A stretch of DNA of 64,000 nt, taken from NCBI GenBank assembly GCA_032718475.1, contig JAUCBJ010008176.1, positions 21,263 through 85,262 on the forward strand, in the 5' to 3' direction. The stretch is from Nemertoderma westbladi (lineage: Eukaryota; Xenacoelomorpha; Nemertodermatida; Nemertodermatidae). Made by a program: the position numbers and the translations under genes. This document shows positions 23,429 through 33,330 of this stretch, one piece after another (the first letter of the stretch is position 1; the number at the start of each line of letters is the position of its first letter). The notes under the pieces were generated by a model that worked only from the letters and a program-made list of their open reading frames with translations, did not search any database and had not been told where the DNA came from.

Positions 23429-24889
23429 TCAGTGAGAACCCTTGAACGCAATGGCACTCCGTCAGTGAGAACCCTGAACGCAATGGCACTCCGTCAGTGA
23501 GAACCCTGAACGCAATGGCACTCCGTCAGTGAGAACCCTTGAACGCAATGGCACTCCGTCAGTGAGAACCCTTGAACGCAATGGCACTCCGTCAGTGAGA
23601 ACCCTTGAACGCAATGGCACTCCGTCAGTGAGAACCCTGAACGCAATGGCACTCCGTCATTGAGAACCCTGAACGCAATGGCACTCCGTCATTGAGAACC
23701 CTGAACGCAATGGCAACTCCGTCAGTGAGAACCCTGAACGCAATGGCACTCCGTCAGTGAGAACCCTTGAACGCAATGGCACTCCGTCAGTGAGAACCCT
23801 GAACGCAATGGCACTCCGTCATTGCGAACCCTTGAACGCAATGGCACTCTGTCAGTGAGAACCCTGAACGCAATGGCACTCCGTCATTGAGAACCCTGAA
23901 CGCAATGGCACTCCGTCAGTGAGAACCCTTGAACGCAATGGCACTCCGTCAGTGAGAACACTTGAACGCAATGGCACTCCGTCATTGAGAACCCTGAACG
24001 CAATGGCACTCCGTCAGTGAGAACCCTTGAACGCAAGGGCACTCCGTCAGTGACAACCCTTGAACGCAATGGCACTCCGTCAGTGAGAACCCTTGAACGC
24101 AATGGCACTCCGTCAGTGAGAACCCTTGAACGCAATGGCACTCATTCAGTGAGAACACTTGAACGCAATGGCACTCCGCCAGTGAGAACCTGAAAGCAAT
24201 GGCACTCAGTCAGTGAGAACCCTTGAAGGCAATGGCACTCCGTCAGTGAGAACCCTTGAACGCAATGGCACCCCGTCAGTGACAACCCTTGAACGCAATG
24301 GCACCCCGTCAGTGAGAACCCTTGAACGCAATGGCACTCCGTCAGTGAGAACCCTTGAACGCAATGCCACTCCGTCAGTAAAAACCTTGAACGCAATGGT
24401 ACTCCGTCAGTGAGAACCCTTGAACGCAATGGCACTCCGTCAGTGACAACCCTTGAACGTAATGGCACTCCGTCAGTGAGAACCCTTGAACGCAATGGCA
24501 CTCCGTCAGTGACAACCCTTGAACGTAATGGCACTCCGTCAGTGAGAACCCTTGAACGCAATGGCACTCCGTCAGTGAGAACCCTTGAACGCAATGCCAC
24601 TCCGTCAGTAAAAACCTTGAACGCAATGGTACTCCGTCAGTGAGAACCCTTGAACGCAATGGCACTCCGTCAGTGAAAACCTTGAACGCAATGGTACTCC
24701 GTCAGTGAGAACCCTTGAACGCAATGGCACTCCGTCAGTGAGAACCCTTGAACGCAATGGCACTCCGTCAGTGAGAACCCTGAACGCAATGGCACTCCGT
24801 CAGTGAGAACCCTGAATGCAATGGCACTCCGTCAGTGAGAACCCTTGAACGCAATGCCACTCCGTCAGTGAAAACCTTGAACGCAATGG
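23429..24889. repeat. 32/33-bp tandem array in CREBRF intron 2
   Basis: The unit is TCAGTGAGAACCCTTGAACG, then CAATGGCACTCCG, about 45 copies. Units with CCCTGAACG are 32 bp. A sub-block of about five units with GTGACAACC and GAACGTAATGG variants recurs in 24.2-24.65 kb. Because 33 is a multiple of three, the minus strand shows repeated VPLRSRVLTDG frames. These break wherever a 32-bp unit occurs, so the array is not coding. Confidence 0.93.
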
Positions 24890-25099
24890 CCGATTCCTGG
24901 CATTCCATTTTTTGATTCTCTTCTGCCGGTTAAAAGTGACAGTTTTAATTAAGTTTTTTTAAAAGTTTTTAATTAAAGTGACCTTTTAATTTTATGATTT
25001 TTGATTTTAATTTGTTTGTGTTCGGCAAAGATGAATTGAATCACACTACAAACAAAATAAAGATACAAAGAGAGATAGAGAGAGATAGGACAAACTTAC

Positions 25100-25715
25100 C
25101 ATTCGCCTCACCGGACTTCCTGTACCCCGGAGGTCCGCTCGCCTCACCGGACTTCCTGTACCCCGGGCGTCCGCAACAAGCTGGCCTTTTGGTCTATCGA
25201 GACTGCCGAGTCGAGGTCTGGGCGGCAGACGGGGTCGGGGCGCGTCGAGGCTGCACACCCGTGGCCGGGACCACGGCGACGGTGACGAGGGACTCATGGA
25301 TGTGTCGGGGAACCCGGGAGGGTATGCGGCGGGCGGCCCGTCCGACGGACAAAAGCGCTCCTCCGGGAAGTCCTCAAGTTGCAGCCGCATCGTCTGGGAT
25401 GTTTGCTGGAATTGAGGCGGCGGCGGTCTGCACTGGAACTCTGATGGCGGTTGTCTGTACGACTGAGACTGCAGGCAGAACGGTTGCTGTGAATTCTGGG
25501 AAATCTGCATTTCTTCGGTCTTGAAATAGGATGTTTGCTGTACATATTGCTGAAATTGCTGTGCAGGGAACTCCTGCTTGACACGCTGCTGTTGTAATTC
25601 GTGATTTATTTTCTGATGTCTCTGTAACTGCTCTTGCCGCTGCAGTTGTCTCTGTTGCTGTAGCTGCTGTTGTTGCTGATGTTGTTGCTGTTGCTGCTGT
25701 TGCTGTAGCTGCTGA

Positions 25716-25759
<44 letters not shown>

Positions 25760-26593
25760 TTGTTGTTGTTGCTGTAGCTGCTGATGTTGTTGTTGCTGCT
25801 GTTGTTGCTGCTGTAGCTGCTGATGTTGTTGTTGCTGCTGTTGTTGCTGTTGTAGCTGCTGATGTTGTTGTTGCTGCTGTTGTTGCTGTTGTAGCTGCTG
25901 ATGTTGTTGCTGTTGTTGTTGTTGTTGATATTGTTGCTGTTGTTGTTGCTGTTGTTGTAGCTGTTGTTGTAGATGTTGCTGCAGGACATCACGATTAGGT
26001 TGAAGCGAACGCTCGGGATGTTCAGATGTAAACTTCCGAACATGTTCTCCACAATTTTGGACTTCTAAATCCAATGCAGCCTGCGCGAGGGGTCTTGGTT
26101 GTGTGACTATATGGGAGCTACCAGTTCCGGACCGCTGTTTGTGTTTAGATGCCGCTGAGATGACGTAGATGGGATTGTTTGTCTGCGGGTCGGGTTTGCC
26201 TACCTCGACGAGGAAGTGGGTCGCGTTCGGAGCTGCCGGCGAGACGAGATAGGCTGTTTGTCCTCCCTGCAGGGATGGGTCGCTCCCTTTGGAGACCGCG
26301 GTTATATAATGGGTAACATTACGCACTAGACCCGTGAGTCCAGACGCGGGGACCAGTTTGGCAACCGAGGGGTTGGGCAACTTAGTCGCTTCCTTCTCCT
26401 GTAGCGTTGGATCATTAAGTTGCGTTAGTGTTGGACCTGGATCGCCCTTGAATGTCGGCTCATCCCATGGGTCCTCCGTAGATAGGTCGAACATATCTGT
26501 CGTCCACGGTTCACTGATATCCGATTGTGAGTCTATGATTTTTATTAATTCTTGAATGGAATAGTCCTTGTAGGGATTCACTCTTCCGTCATT
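25100..26593 (-). CDS. CREBRF: CREBRF/REPTOR coding exon 2: large Q-rich exon
   Basis: A 498-codon exon from acceptor AATATCTCTAG to donor GTAAGT, phase 0 at both ends. It opens NDGRVNPYKDYSIQELIKII and includes DPGPTLTQLNDPTL at residues about 85-98. That matches the conserved PTLAQLN motif of vertebrate CREBRF and supports the assignment independently of the bZIP. A Gln tract with His and Leu fills residues about 239-360. After it come Pro/Arg-rich segments and a 12-residue tandem repeat containing RGTGSPVRR at the very 3' end. An in-frame TAG just before the acceptor shows that the exon cannot extend further upstream. The Q-rich and acidic parts probably serve transactivation. Confidence 0.92.
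25104..25166. repeat. CREBRF: 36-bp tandem duplication at the 3' end of exon 2
   Basis: CGCCTCACCGGACTTCCTGT followed by ACCCCGG occurs at 25104 and again at 25140. The period is 36 bp, and the two peptide copies both read RGTGSPVRR. The second copy stops 4 bp before the donor. The unit includes CGGTGAGGCG on the minus strand, itself a weak donor-like string. Confidence 0.88.
25620..25985. repeat. CREBRF: CAG/CAA repeat encoding the Gln tract
   Basis: On the coding (minus) strand this is a mixture of CAA and CAG with periodic CAT (His) and CTA (Leu). A 39-bp unit encoding HQQLQQQQQQQQQ occurs several times, so a minisatellite is built on top of the triplet repeat. CAA interruptions are frequent. 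Other frames across it give Asn/Ser-rich artefacts. Confidence 0.93.
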
Positions 26594-26893
26594 CTAGAGA
26601 TATTCAAAAAATTTAGTCATCAACATTATTGTTTTCACATGTTATTATAAATTATCGTGTACAAATACGACACTACAAAATTTTTGCCTACCAAATTAAA
26701 TTCTTCCAATACCAAATATTTCGACATACGAATTATGTTTATTGTTAATTAAGTTTCAATTACAGTTTGGGCTGTTAAATCAAATTTAAATTTGTATTCG
26801 TATTATATTTTGTAGGCCATTAAATGGTAGCCCAAATATTATATAATTTAAAAAATTAATATAAAGGAAGCGAATGTTCATAGGGACGCTTAC
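26594..26893 (-). other. CREBRF: CREBRF intron 1 of the coding region (300 bp)
   Basis: AT-rich GT-AG intron, donor GTAAGC and acceptor CTCTAG. Nothing else recognised. Confidence 0.8.
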
Positions 26894-26995
26894 CTCCTCC
26901 AGACTGTCTAGAGACAGACCCTGGTTGAGTTGGTCTTCCTCTATACTCCTGGCATAAGGGAAGGGACCGCTCCCAATGCCATACAGTGTAGCCAT
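26894..26995 (-). CDS. CREBRF: CREBRF/REPTOR coding exon 1 with start codon
   Basis: 34 codons from ATG in the good context TCACCATGG to donor GAG/GTAAGC. They read MATLYGIGSGPFPYARSIEE, then DQLNQGLSLDSLEE. The exon ends in phase 0, and exon 2 opens in phase 0, so the frames join cleanly. Vertebrate CREBRF likewise begins with a short segment containing PPFGDAFRS-like residues; the similarity is weak, so this exon rests on splice sites, phase and context. An acceptor-like TTTTATTTTATAG at 27039-27051 suggests that the exon's 5' UTR starts at 27038 and that a further upstream 5' UTR exon exists. Confidence 0.8.
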
Positions 26996-27038
26996 GGTGA
27001 CAGTGCCTTACAAGGCTCTGTCACACCCACAAACACGT

Positions 27039-28138
27039 CTATAAAATAAAACACCAAAATGGCAGACGATAATTTATGATGTTGGTATTCACGGTAGATA
27101 CAATACAATGATACGTGATGGATCAAATTATAAACCGAACCCGACCAGGAACCGACCCGAACAGGACGTGCAATATTATAATAATAACAAAAAATGGTTC
27201 CATATCAGGCGTCTTATCCCAGATGGAACAAAACATATTATTCTTAAAGATATTCCGAGGGGTACTATTTACTATTTGCACAATAAACACGTTCTTGATT
27301 AAATCAAGAAAGTATAGGTGCCAGTAAAGTAGACCAGCCAGTGAGTGACTCAGTCAGTCTCCCAAACTAGACAACGAATGATGGTAAACGCGATAACACT
27401 ATCACGTGAACCAACCTTTCTGAATCTGGTAGGTCATTAAACTTTGCTTTGTATTTATAGTTACGTCCGCAAAGTTATCTAACATATCAATAGTTCAGCA
27501 CTCTAGCTTTCTCCTATCCCGAACCCATTAATTAATAAATCTTTTATGTTCTCGAGAGAGACAGGGGGGTAAACTGGACGCAAGTCCCATCTTGACGAAA
27601 TAATATCCCGCCTCAATGTTAAACTCTCAATTTAGAGAAAGGAGCAGGTTACAGTGGCACGTTATTTTAACCAAAACAATAAACTAAACTCAATAGAACA
27701 GGTTATAGTTTTATTTTTTATAGTAATCAACTGTTATTTGCGTCAAATTTCCCCTGGGGAGGGATGAATTTTTATTGCATGAATTTGATGGATGAATTTC
27801 TTTCGACGCAATAAAAGTTCATCCCTAAAATCGACGCAAATAACTGCTGAGAAAGTTGCATGTTGAAAGTTGAAAGCTCATTGTGTGACCCGGGCCTAAT
27901 AATGAATTGTATCACCTAACATTAACCGTACACCAATTACACTATGCTAATATTTATACTCTCAGGTATTATTTATACTAAATTAATACAAAATACAATG
28001 AATAAGAATATATTTTAGCAATATATTCCTCAGCAAACTGTTCCTTTTTGTAGAGTTTAAATACTATACTGCTTTACCCTATAAAATTGGGTTGGGGCTG
28101 GTTTACTGGTACTCAACCTCAACCAAGTAGTCAACCCA
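27039..28138. other. sequence upstream of CREBRF, no gene seen
   Basis: AT-rich, with an inverted copy of the dispersed repeat at 27.6-27.8 kb. No clear promoter, exon or RNA gene was identified. If the acceptor at 27039 is real, this is intron, and the CREBRF promoter lies further right. Confidence 0.4.
27629..27780 (-). mobile_element. dispersed repeat, copy C (inverted)
   Basis: It reads in the opposite direction to the copy at 23250-23422, over about 150 bp with high similarity, including GGAGCAGGTTACAGTGGCAC and CCAAAACAATAAACTAAA. It is flanked on the left at 27567 by GGGGTAAACTGGACGCAA. With copy B it forms a long inverted repeat spanning CREBRF exons 1 and 2. Confidence 0.65.
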
Positions 28139-28539
28139 TTGCCTAGCAGAGGCGTAGCGAGCCCTTCTGGCGCCCAGGGGAATGAAGCTGAGATACCTTT
28201 TAAATATTATATAACAGAATATAATATTTAAAAAAACATCTAAAAAAACAGTTTACTAAAAGTATATAACTATATCAAATCTATTATACAAAAGTTTGAT
28301 ATACTGAAATTATAATACTGTATATTTAATGGCGAGCGAAACGAGTAGAGAAAATTTTTACATTTTTCGCTTATGACACATGTCCTGTAAATACTGTATC
28401 ACAATCCCTGAATTTTCACTGATTTGTCTTATTTTTACAAGAATACTGACATTTGCCGGGCATTTCAGCGCCACCGGGTGAGTGCGCCCGGCTGCCCGGG
28501 GGAACATCCCCCCCCCCTCGCTACGCCTCTGTTGCCTAG
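28139..28539. mobile_element. hAT-type MITE with 8-bp target site duplication
   Basis: The terminal inverted repeats CAGAGGCGTAGCGAG (28147-28161) and CTCGCTACGCCTCTG (28517-28531) are perfect over 15 bp. They are flanked on both sides by TTGCCTAG (28139-28146 and 28532-28539), an exact 8-bp duplication. The CAGNGGCGTA-type ends and 8-bp duplication are typical of hAT DNA transposons. The 385-bp interior is AT-rich with a C-rich right end and no transposase, so it is non-autonomous. Confidence 0.92.
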
Positions 28540-31500
28540 CAGTTAAATAAGATGGATGCTATTAAGGTATGTGTGTGTACTGAATTTACATCCCCGCTTG
28601 GACTGCTGCTACAATAATGGACTGCATCGATATATTTCTGTTTTCACAATTGGGCGCAATGCCTCAACCATGCATGACAGTGTATGCCTATTACAGAATA
28701 CTCAGAAGTCAGGAAGTCAGAACTCACCATGTGAAGGAAGAGTTACATCAAACCAATATGCGTATGTAAATATTCTTGTAATTTGCAACGTCAAAAAATG
28801 TAATATTATTAGAAAGTAAGTTGAACTTCCAAATAAATACTACAAGGAATTCTATTTTCCATCTAAATAAGCAGTGGACGGAGCAGGCAGGCTTTAACAA
28901 AGGGAATAATGGACAGCCAGTAATAAGAAAGAGTTCCACAAAACAGCTGGTGTTTCATACTGACCAATGAGGAACGCGCATATTGGTTGTCCCAACTGGC
29001 GGCTGGATTTCCTGGTCATTCAACCCAATGATAGTAACAGTGTTAGTGCAGCACTGCTGTACAGGATCAATTGGATAGCGTTTGGCTTGGCCGCCACGAC
29101 TTTGGATAATGGATCAACCATATCACCAGCTGCAAGGCTATTAAGGATGAAACAGCCCCTCAGGGTTTGTAACAGGAAAGTTAACAAGCAACCTAAAAAG
29201 CATGATTCATCAAGGACGATGGAGAATCTTGCCACGTTTATTGAAGGGGATACAACTGGTTATCTATGTATGTTACACGAAATAGTGCAGTAGCAATGCC
29301 AGGTCATTCCACAATTATTCACATTTAAAATATGGCTATGCTATTATGTTACCTTGTGACGTTCCCTAGCACCCACGCACCCACCTAAACAAATTTGAAT
29401 ATAGTCCCAAAATGCAATGCACTTGTGCCGAAGGCCTATACAGATTCGTCATAAATATAAAATATAACTTCTATATGATTTCGGCCGAAAAGTGAAAACC
29501 TGGTATTCCGTATTCTACACATGACATGTAATTCTTTAGGGGTATTGATGTATAAATCCGGCGCTCCGGGGAAGCCTAATTATTAAGGAAATTATATAAT
29601 TAAAGGGAAACACTAATTAATTAAAGATTAAGTAATTATTCAATTGTAATTATAAACAAGTGATTAGATATGACCGACCTAATTAGATATGACCAACCAT
29701 CCCAGTCCTACACTTTATTGTGTCGGCAGTCCGGCAGAAACAAGGCCGCCCCCAATTCATTCGGTCATCAATACACGTTCGTGGGGCCTTCGCGCAGCAC
29801 GAGGCTTAGTTATGAGATACAGATTAATATTGAGCGACTCTACTGTATCAGAAACTCGGTATCTAAGAAATTTAACAAAACACCAGTAAATCAAAGAGAG
29901 GGAAAAGTCTTTATAATATGATATTAATTTATCATGTCAACACCTCAACGAGATTATTTAGCTAATTATTCTAAAGAACCATGATTAAGTACTCGGCAAT
30001 CATTTTGTAAGCTAAACACAATAACCAAGCTGGCTTATTAGTCTGGCTTATTACAATGCTGCCTTTGAGTAGAGGTGAGGTGTGGTTCGACTGGTTCCCC
30101 TTCCAAGCTAGGCCAGGCATGGCCTAGCTTGGAGGAGGAGGGAGCTATAGCTGAAGACGGGGCATTTTAATAACTTAATTACGTTTAGATCAATTAAAAA
30201 CACATTTCTTAAAGCAAATCTCTTGAAGTAATTAAAACTATAATGGAATGGGGTATGGGGAATACAGTTGTATAATTTTTAAGTATAATTATTTAAATCT
30301 TATACTAGAACATAGATTTCATTAACATTTGGCGTTATTTGGCATTTATTAACGTTTAAAATTGAACACGACAGAACAATAGAACGACAGACACACCGAT
30401 TGAGTTACTGGTGCCCGTATGCTAAGCTCGCTTACTTTCGTGGCTCGCCCCACACTTTCAGAATAAGTCCACTATCTACACTGGTTACTATAGCAATAAG
30501 CTGAAAGCTTTAAGTGGCGGGATTGCAGGTTGTACCTGGATTTTGGGGTGGGTTGGCTACGCCCAAAAATTAAACTATACTCTGTGCTCATGACTGTCCT
30601 TTATTGTTTTGCTTTGCTTTGATTTCCAGCTGCCCCTGCAACTATAATATATTCCTTGGCAAAGGCGACTGACCGAACCCATTGCCATTTAAAGGAGCAG
30701 GTTAGTAAAGGAGCAGGTTACAGAGACGTGTTGGGGGAACCAAAACAATAAACGAAAGTTAACACATGTTAAACGATTAAGGGTCCGGTCAATAATACAC
30801 AAGTAAAATATAAATCAGATATAAAGCTTCAATACGGTATTTAAAGGGTCCGGTGAATGGGTCCGGTCAGTAGCCACTTCCCTATTCCTTTCCTTTAATT
30901 GATAAATTAACATTGTTGATTCGCCAAATGGTATTTGTAACTGAACTCATACCTGTATCAAATTCAGGTCGTATTTAGCCAATCGCAACTCACAAATGGG
31001 ACAACATGATAATAATATAGGCCTAGGCTTTCCTGGACTTTCAATTCATATTTATCAGACGGTTTCCATCCATCAGCAGAGGTTTCTCCATCACAATCCA
31101 TTGTGTTATTTATTTTGTGAGAATTATCTATTATATGAAACTCTGAAAGGGTGCTGATGTTGTATGCAAAACAAAAAACGAAACTCAACACAAGAACACG
31201 AGTTATAGTTTATTTTAAGTTTTTCGGGCTTTCGTTGGGCTCTAACGGCTTGTTTAGTTTCCCAACCATTGTATATCCGACCCTCCCTTCCAATTTTGTA
31301 TGAAGTTTCTAATCCACCACAAGTAGGTTTACTTATTCCTTTGGGATTTTGCAACATAATTACGGCATCTATGACGCTACTGCAGTGAACAGTACAGTGG
31401 GAAATTGCGGAACGGAAATTAGCAGAAACCTGAAGTGACCTTTTCTGCCTATCTAGCACTTGTCGGCAATAAATCACAGGTTAATGTGCCAGCCGCAGTC

Positions 31501-31890
31501 AATCATCAGCAACTTGGGTTGAATTTTCGGACGAGCTGCTTATTAACTTAATGTATCTTTCTCTCTCAATCGCCATCGGCCTACTACAGTTCAAATAAAT
31601 GGACCAGTGGATATATTATTGTTAAGGATTATTGTTAAGAGGGTAAACGCTACGCCTACAACTACGGTAAGCCCACTGCCTGACTGTTGATTCTCAAGCT
31701 GTTTATTTATCAATTAAATTGGCTTTTCTACTGTAGTTCTAACTCTCGTTTATTGTTTTGGTTCCTTTCAACTCGCCTCGGCAACCTTCTGCCTACAAGT
31801 AGGTGTAGCGTGTAGGTGTGTAGGCGTGGCCATTTACCCCCTATTGTTAATTAATTGTAGAAGGTGTCGTCCCGTTACGGCAAATTTTTT
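28540..31890. other. intergenic stretch with no supported gene
   Basis: Moderately AT-rich unique sequence. It has two reading frames of about 110 codons (28967-29293 plus, 31124-31477 minus) that I do not recognise, without convincing splice or start context. Fragments of the dispersed repeat family lie at 30692-30760 (GGAGCAGGTTACAGAGACGT) and about 31747. A CCTTCGCGCAGCA motif lies at 29788, and a hairpin at 30103. Confidence 0.4.
30103..30132. repeat. perfect 13-bp inverted repeat, 4-nt loop
   Basis: CCAAGCTAGGCCA, loop GGCA, TGGCCTAGCTTGG. All 13 pairs match. It is GC-richer than the surroundings. Its function is unknown; it could be a structured RNA stem or a transposon end. Confidence 0.85.
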
Positions 31891-31893
31891 GAG

Positions 31894-31961
31894 AGATTAG
31901 CCGTAACGCGACTTTCAAAGTCGCGGTACGGCTACTCTAAAAGTCGCGTTACGGCTAATCT
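31894..31961. mobile_element. palindromic MITE-like element, copy 1
   Basis: AGATTAGCCGTAACGCGACT at 31894 is matched by its inverse ending at 31961. The inner part AAAGTCGCGGTACGG is another near-inverse of the same arm, so the element contains three alternating copies. Part of it recurs at 33299-33330. Confidence 0.75.
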
Positions 31962-32226
31962 ATTGTCTTAGTTTTACATAGGGAATCATTATCAATAGTA
32001 TTCTATTGTGTTTACGTACAGATGAGAAAGGTTCGAAAAATTTAATGTAATAATGTTTTACAGCATGGGAGTCTCCGGGGGAGGGGGGGGGGGGATTTTA
32101 CCGTCTTTCATACTGTATGTTTTTCGACAACCTCACATTCAATATAATACTGTATTCTATGGTATTCTTAGTCACAGCCTCAAGCACAGGTACCGAATAC
32201 AGCCAATAATAGCAGCCGAAGAAGCA

Positions 32227-33090
32227 ATGAGTGGTTTTGTGGAACATATTCCACTACTTCATATCGATGTTGTTAACCAACGCCTGGCTCGCTACCTGGA
32301 CCATATGGCGTTCTGTTTGGGGACTGACAAGCAGGCAATGGCCGTCCTTCCAGCCGCCGATCACCCAGTTGAAGGTCCAGCTGCATTGGGAGGGGGTGGT
32401 GATCCCGACTGGTATGTTGGTGTATTGAACCACCCCTTCGCGGCCGAACCATTTCTTCCCAACCCACCCCCGAACCACCCCTTCGCGGCCGAACCATTCC
32501 AACCCACCCCACCACTGAACCACCCCTTCGCGGCCGAACCATTTCTTCCCAACCCACCCCCGAACCACCCCTTCGCGTCCGAACCATTCCAACCCACCCC
32601 ACCACTGAACCACCCCTTCGCGGCCGAACCATTTCTTCCCAACCCACCCCCGAACCACCCCTTCGCGGCCGAACCATTCCAACCCACCCCACCACTGAAC
32701 CACCCCTTCGCGGCCGAACCATTTCTTCCCAACCCACCCCCGAACCACCCCTTCGCGGCCGAACCATTTCTTCCCAACCCACCCCCGAACCACCCCTTCG
32801 CGTCCGACCCATTCCAACCCACCCCACTACTGAACCACCCCTTCGCGGCCGAACCATTTCTTCCCAACCCACCCCCGAACCACCCCTTCGCGGCCGAACC
32901 ATTTCTTCCCAACCCACCCCCGAACCACCCCTTCGCGTCCGAACCATTCCAACCCACCCCACCACTGAACCACCCCTTCGCGGCCGAACCATTTCTTCCC
33001 AACCCACCCCCGAACCACCCCTTCGCGGCCGAATTATTCCAACCCACTCCACCACCGAACCAAATATCATACGCGGCGATGACTGGCTAA
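32227..33090 (+). CDS. possible proline-rich repeat protein
   Basis: An open frame of 345 codons from 32053 to a TAA at 33090. The likelier start is the ATG at 32227 (MSGFVEHIPLLHIDVVNQRL). About 65 non-repetitive residues are followed by 14 copies of a 15-residue unit alternating NHPFAAEPFLPNPPP and NHPFAAEPFQPTPPL, then NQISYAAMTG. An acceptor-like CAAGCACAG at 32189 could instead make this the last exon of a longer gene. I do not recognise the family. Because the repeat is 45 bp, antisense frames are open too. The unique N-terminal part and the ordered alternation favour the plus strand, but coding is not proven. There is no signal peptide or membrane segment. Confidence 0.45.
   Translation: MSGFVEHIPLLHIDVVNQRLARYLDHMAFCLGTDKQAMAVLPAADHPVEGPAALGGGGDPDWYVGVLNHPFAAEPFLPNPPPNHPFAAEPFQPTPPLNHPFAAEPFLPNPPPNHPFASEPFQPTPPLNHPFAAEPFLPNPPPNHPFAAEPFQPTPPLNHPFAAEPFLPNPPPNHPFAAEPFLPNPPPNHPFASDPFQPTPLLNHPFAAEPFLPNPPPNHPFAAEPFLPNPPPNHPFASEPFQPTPPLNHPFAAEPFLPNPPPNHPFAAELFQPTPPPNQISYAAMTG
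32428..33057. repeat. 45-bp repeat, 14 copies, in 90-bp pairs
   Basis: Two unit types, one with CATTTCTTCCCAACCCACCC and one with CATTCCAACCCACCCCACCA, mostly alternate, giving a 90-bp higher-order unit. Units 7-8 and 10-11 break the alternation. No frameshift occurs within the 630 bp. Confidence 0.93.
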
Positions 33091-33111
33091 TTCAAGAGCT
33101 TTTAATTTCTT

Positions 33112-33283
33112 TTAATTTAGTAATTATTGTATTATTTTTGTACCACAGTACACAGTACCATATAGGTAAATTGGTCGAAAGTATACCTGTATCAGTATTT
33201 TGCCGAAATATGGCACTTTGAATTTATCATTATAATGGTACTGTGTACTGTGGTACAAAAATAATACAATAATTACTAAATTA
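33112..33283. mobile_element. 172-bp MITE-like inverted repeat
   Basis: The left arm 33112-33160 (TAATTTAGTAATTATTGTAT...CAGTACCAT) and the right arm 33236-33283 are reverse complements over about 48 bp with essentially no mismatch. They enclose a loop of about 75 bp. A target duplication was not clear. It lies just after the stop of the proline-rich frame. Confidence 0.85.
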
Positions 33284-33298
33284 AGTTTTTACTATGAA

Positions 33299-33330
33299 AA
33301 TTAGCCGTAACGCGACTTTAGCCGTACCGC
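33299..33330. mobile_element. partial copy of the palindromic element at 31.9 kb
   Basis: ATTAGCCGTAACGCGACTTT followed by AGCCGTACCGC matches the arm of the element at 31894-31961. With that element it brackets the proline-rich frame. Confidence 0.7.

Larger units (their letters stand above)
21171..25099 (-). other. CREBRF: CREBRF intron 2 (3,929 bp)
   Basis: GT-AG intron, donor GTAAGT and acceptor TTTTACAG. It contains a (CTA)n run near 21564-21580, a 5'-truncated LINE on the same strand as the gene, a dispersed repeat and a 33-bp array. A motif CCTTCGCGCAGCA at 21276 recurs elsewhere. The remainder is AT-rich with no recognised coding sequence. Confidence 0.8.

Noticed and set aside
23429-24889. 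CRISPR-like direct repeats
   Set aside because: Units are head-to-tail with no unique spacers, in an animal intron.
24994-25524. 176-codon plus-strand frame
   Set aside because: Antisense to CREBRF exon 2, which has family motifs and matching splice phases.
25606-26052. Asn/Ser-rich minus-strand frame
   Set aside because: Alternative frame of the CAG/CAA repeat in CREBRF exon 2.
28967-29293. 108-codon plus-strand frame (MRNAHIGCPNWRL...)
   Set aside because: No recognised domain, no clear splice or promoter context, and a length plausible by chance in this less AT-rich patch.
31124-31477. 117-codon minus-strand frame
   Set aside because: Not recognised; a possible repeat fragment, without evidence for coding.
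32254-33070. Antisense Gly/Trp-rich frames of 187-265 codons
   Set aside because: They are shadows of the 45-bp repeat; the plus strand has the better unique N-terminal segment.
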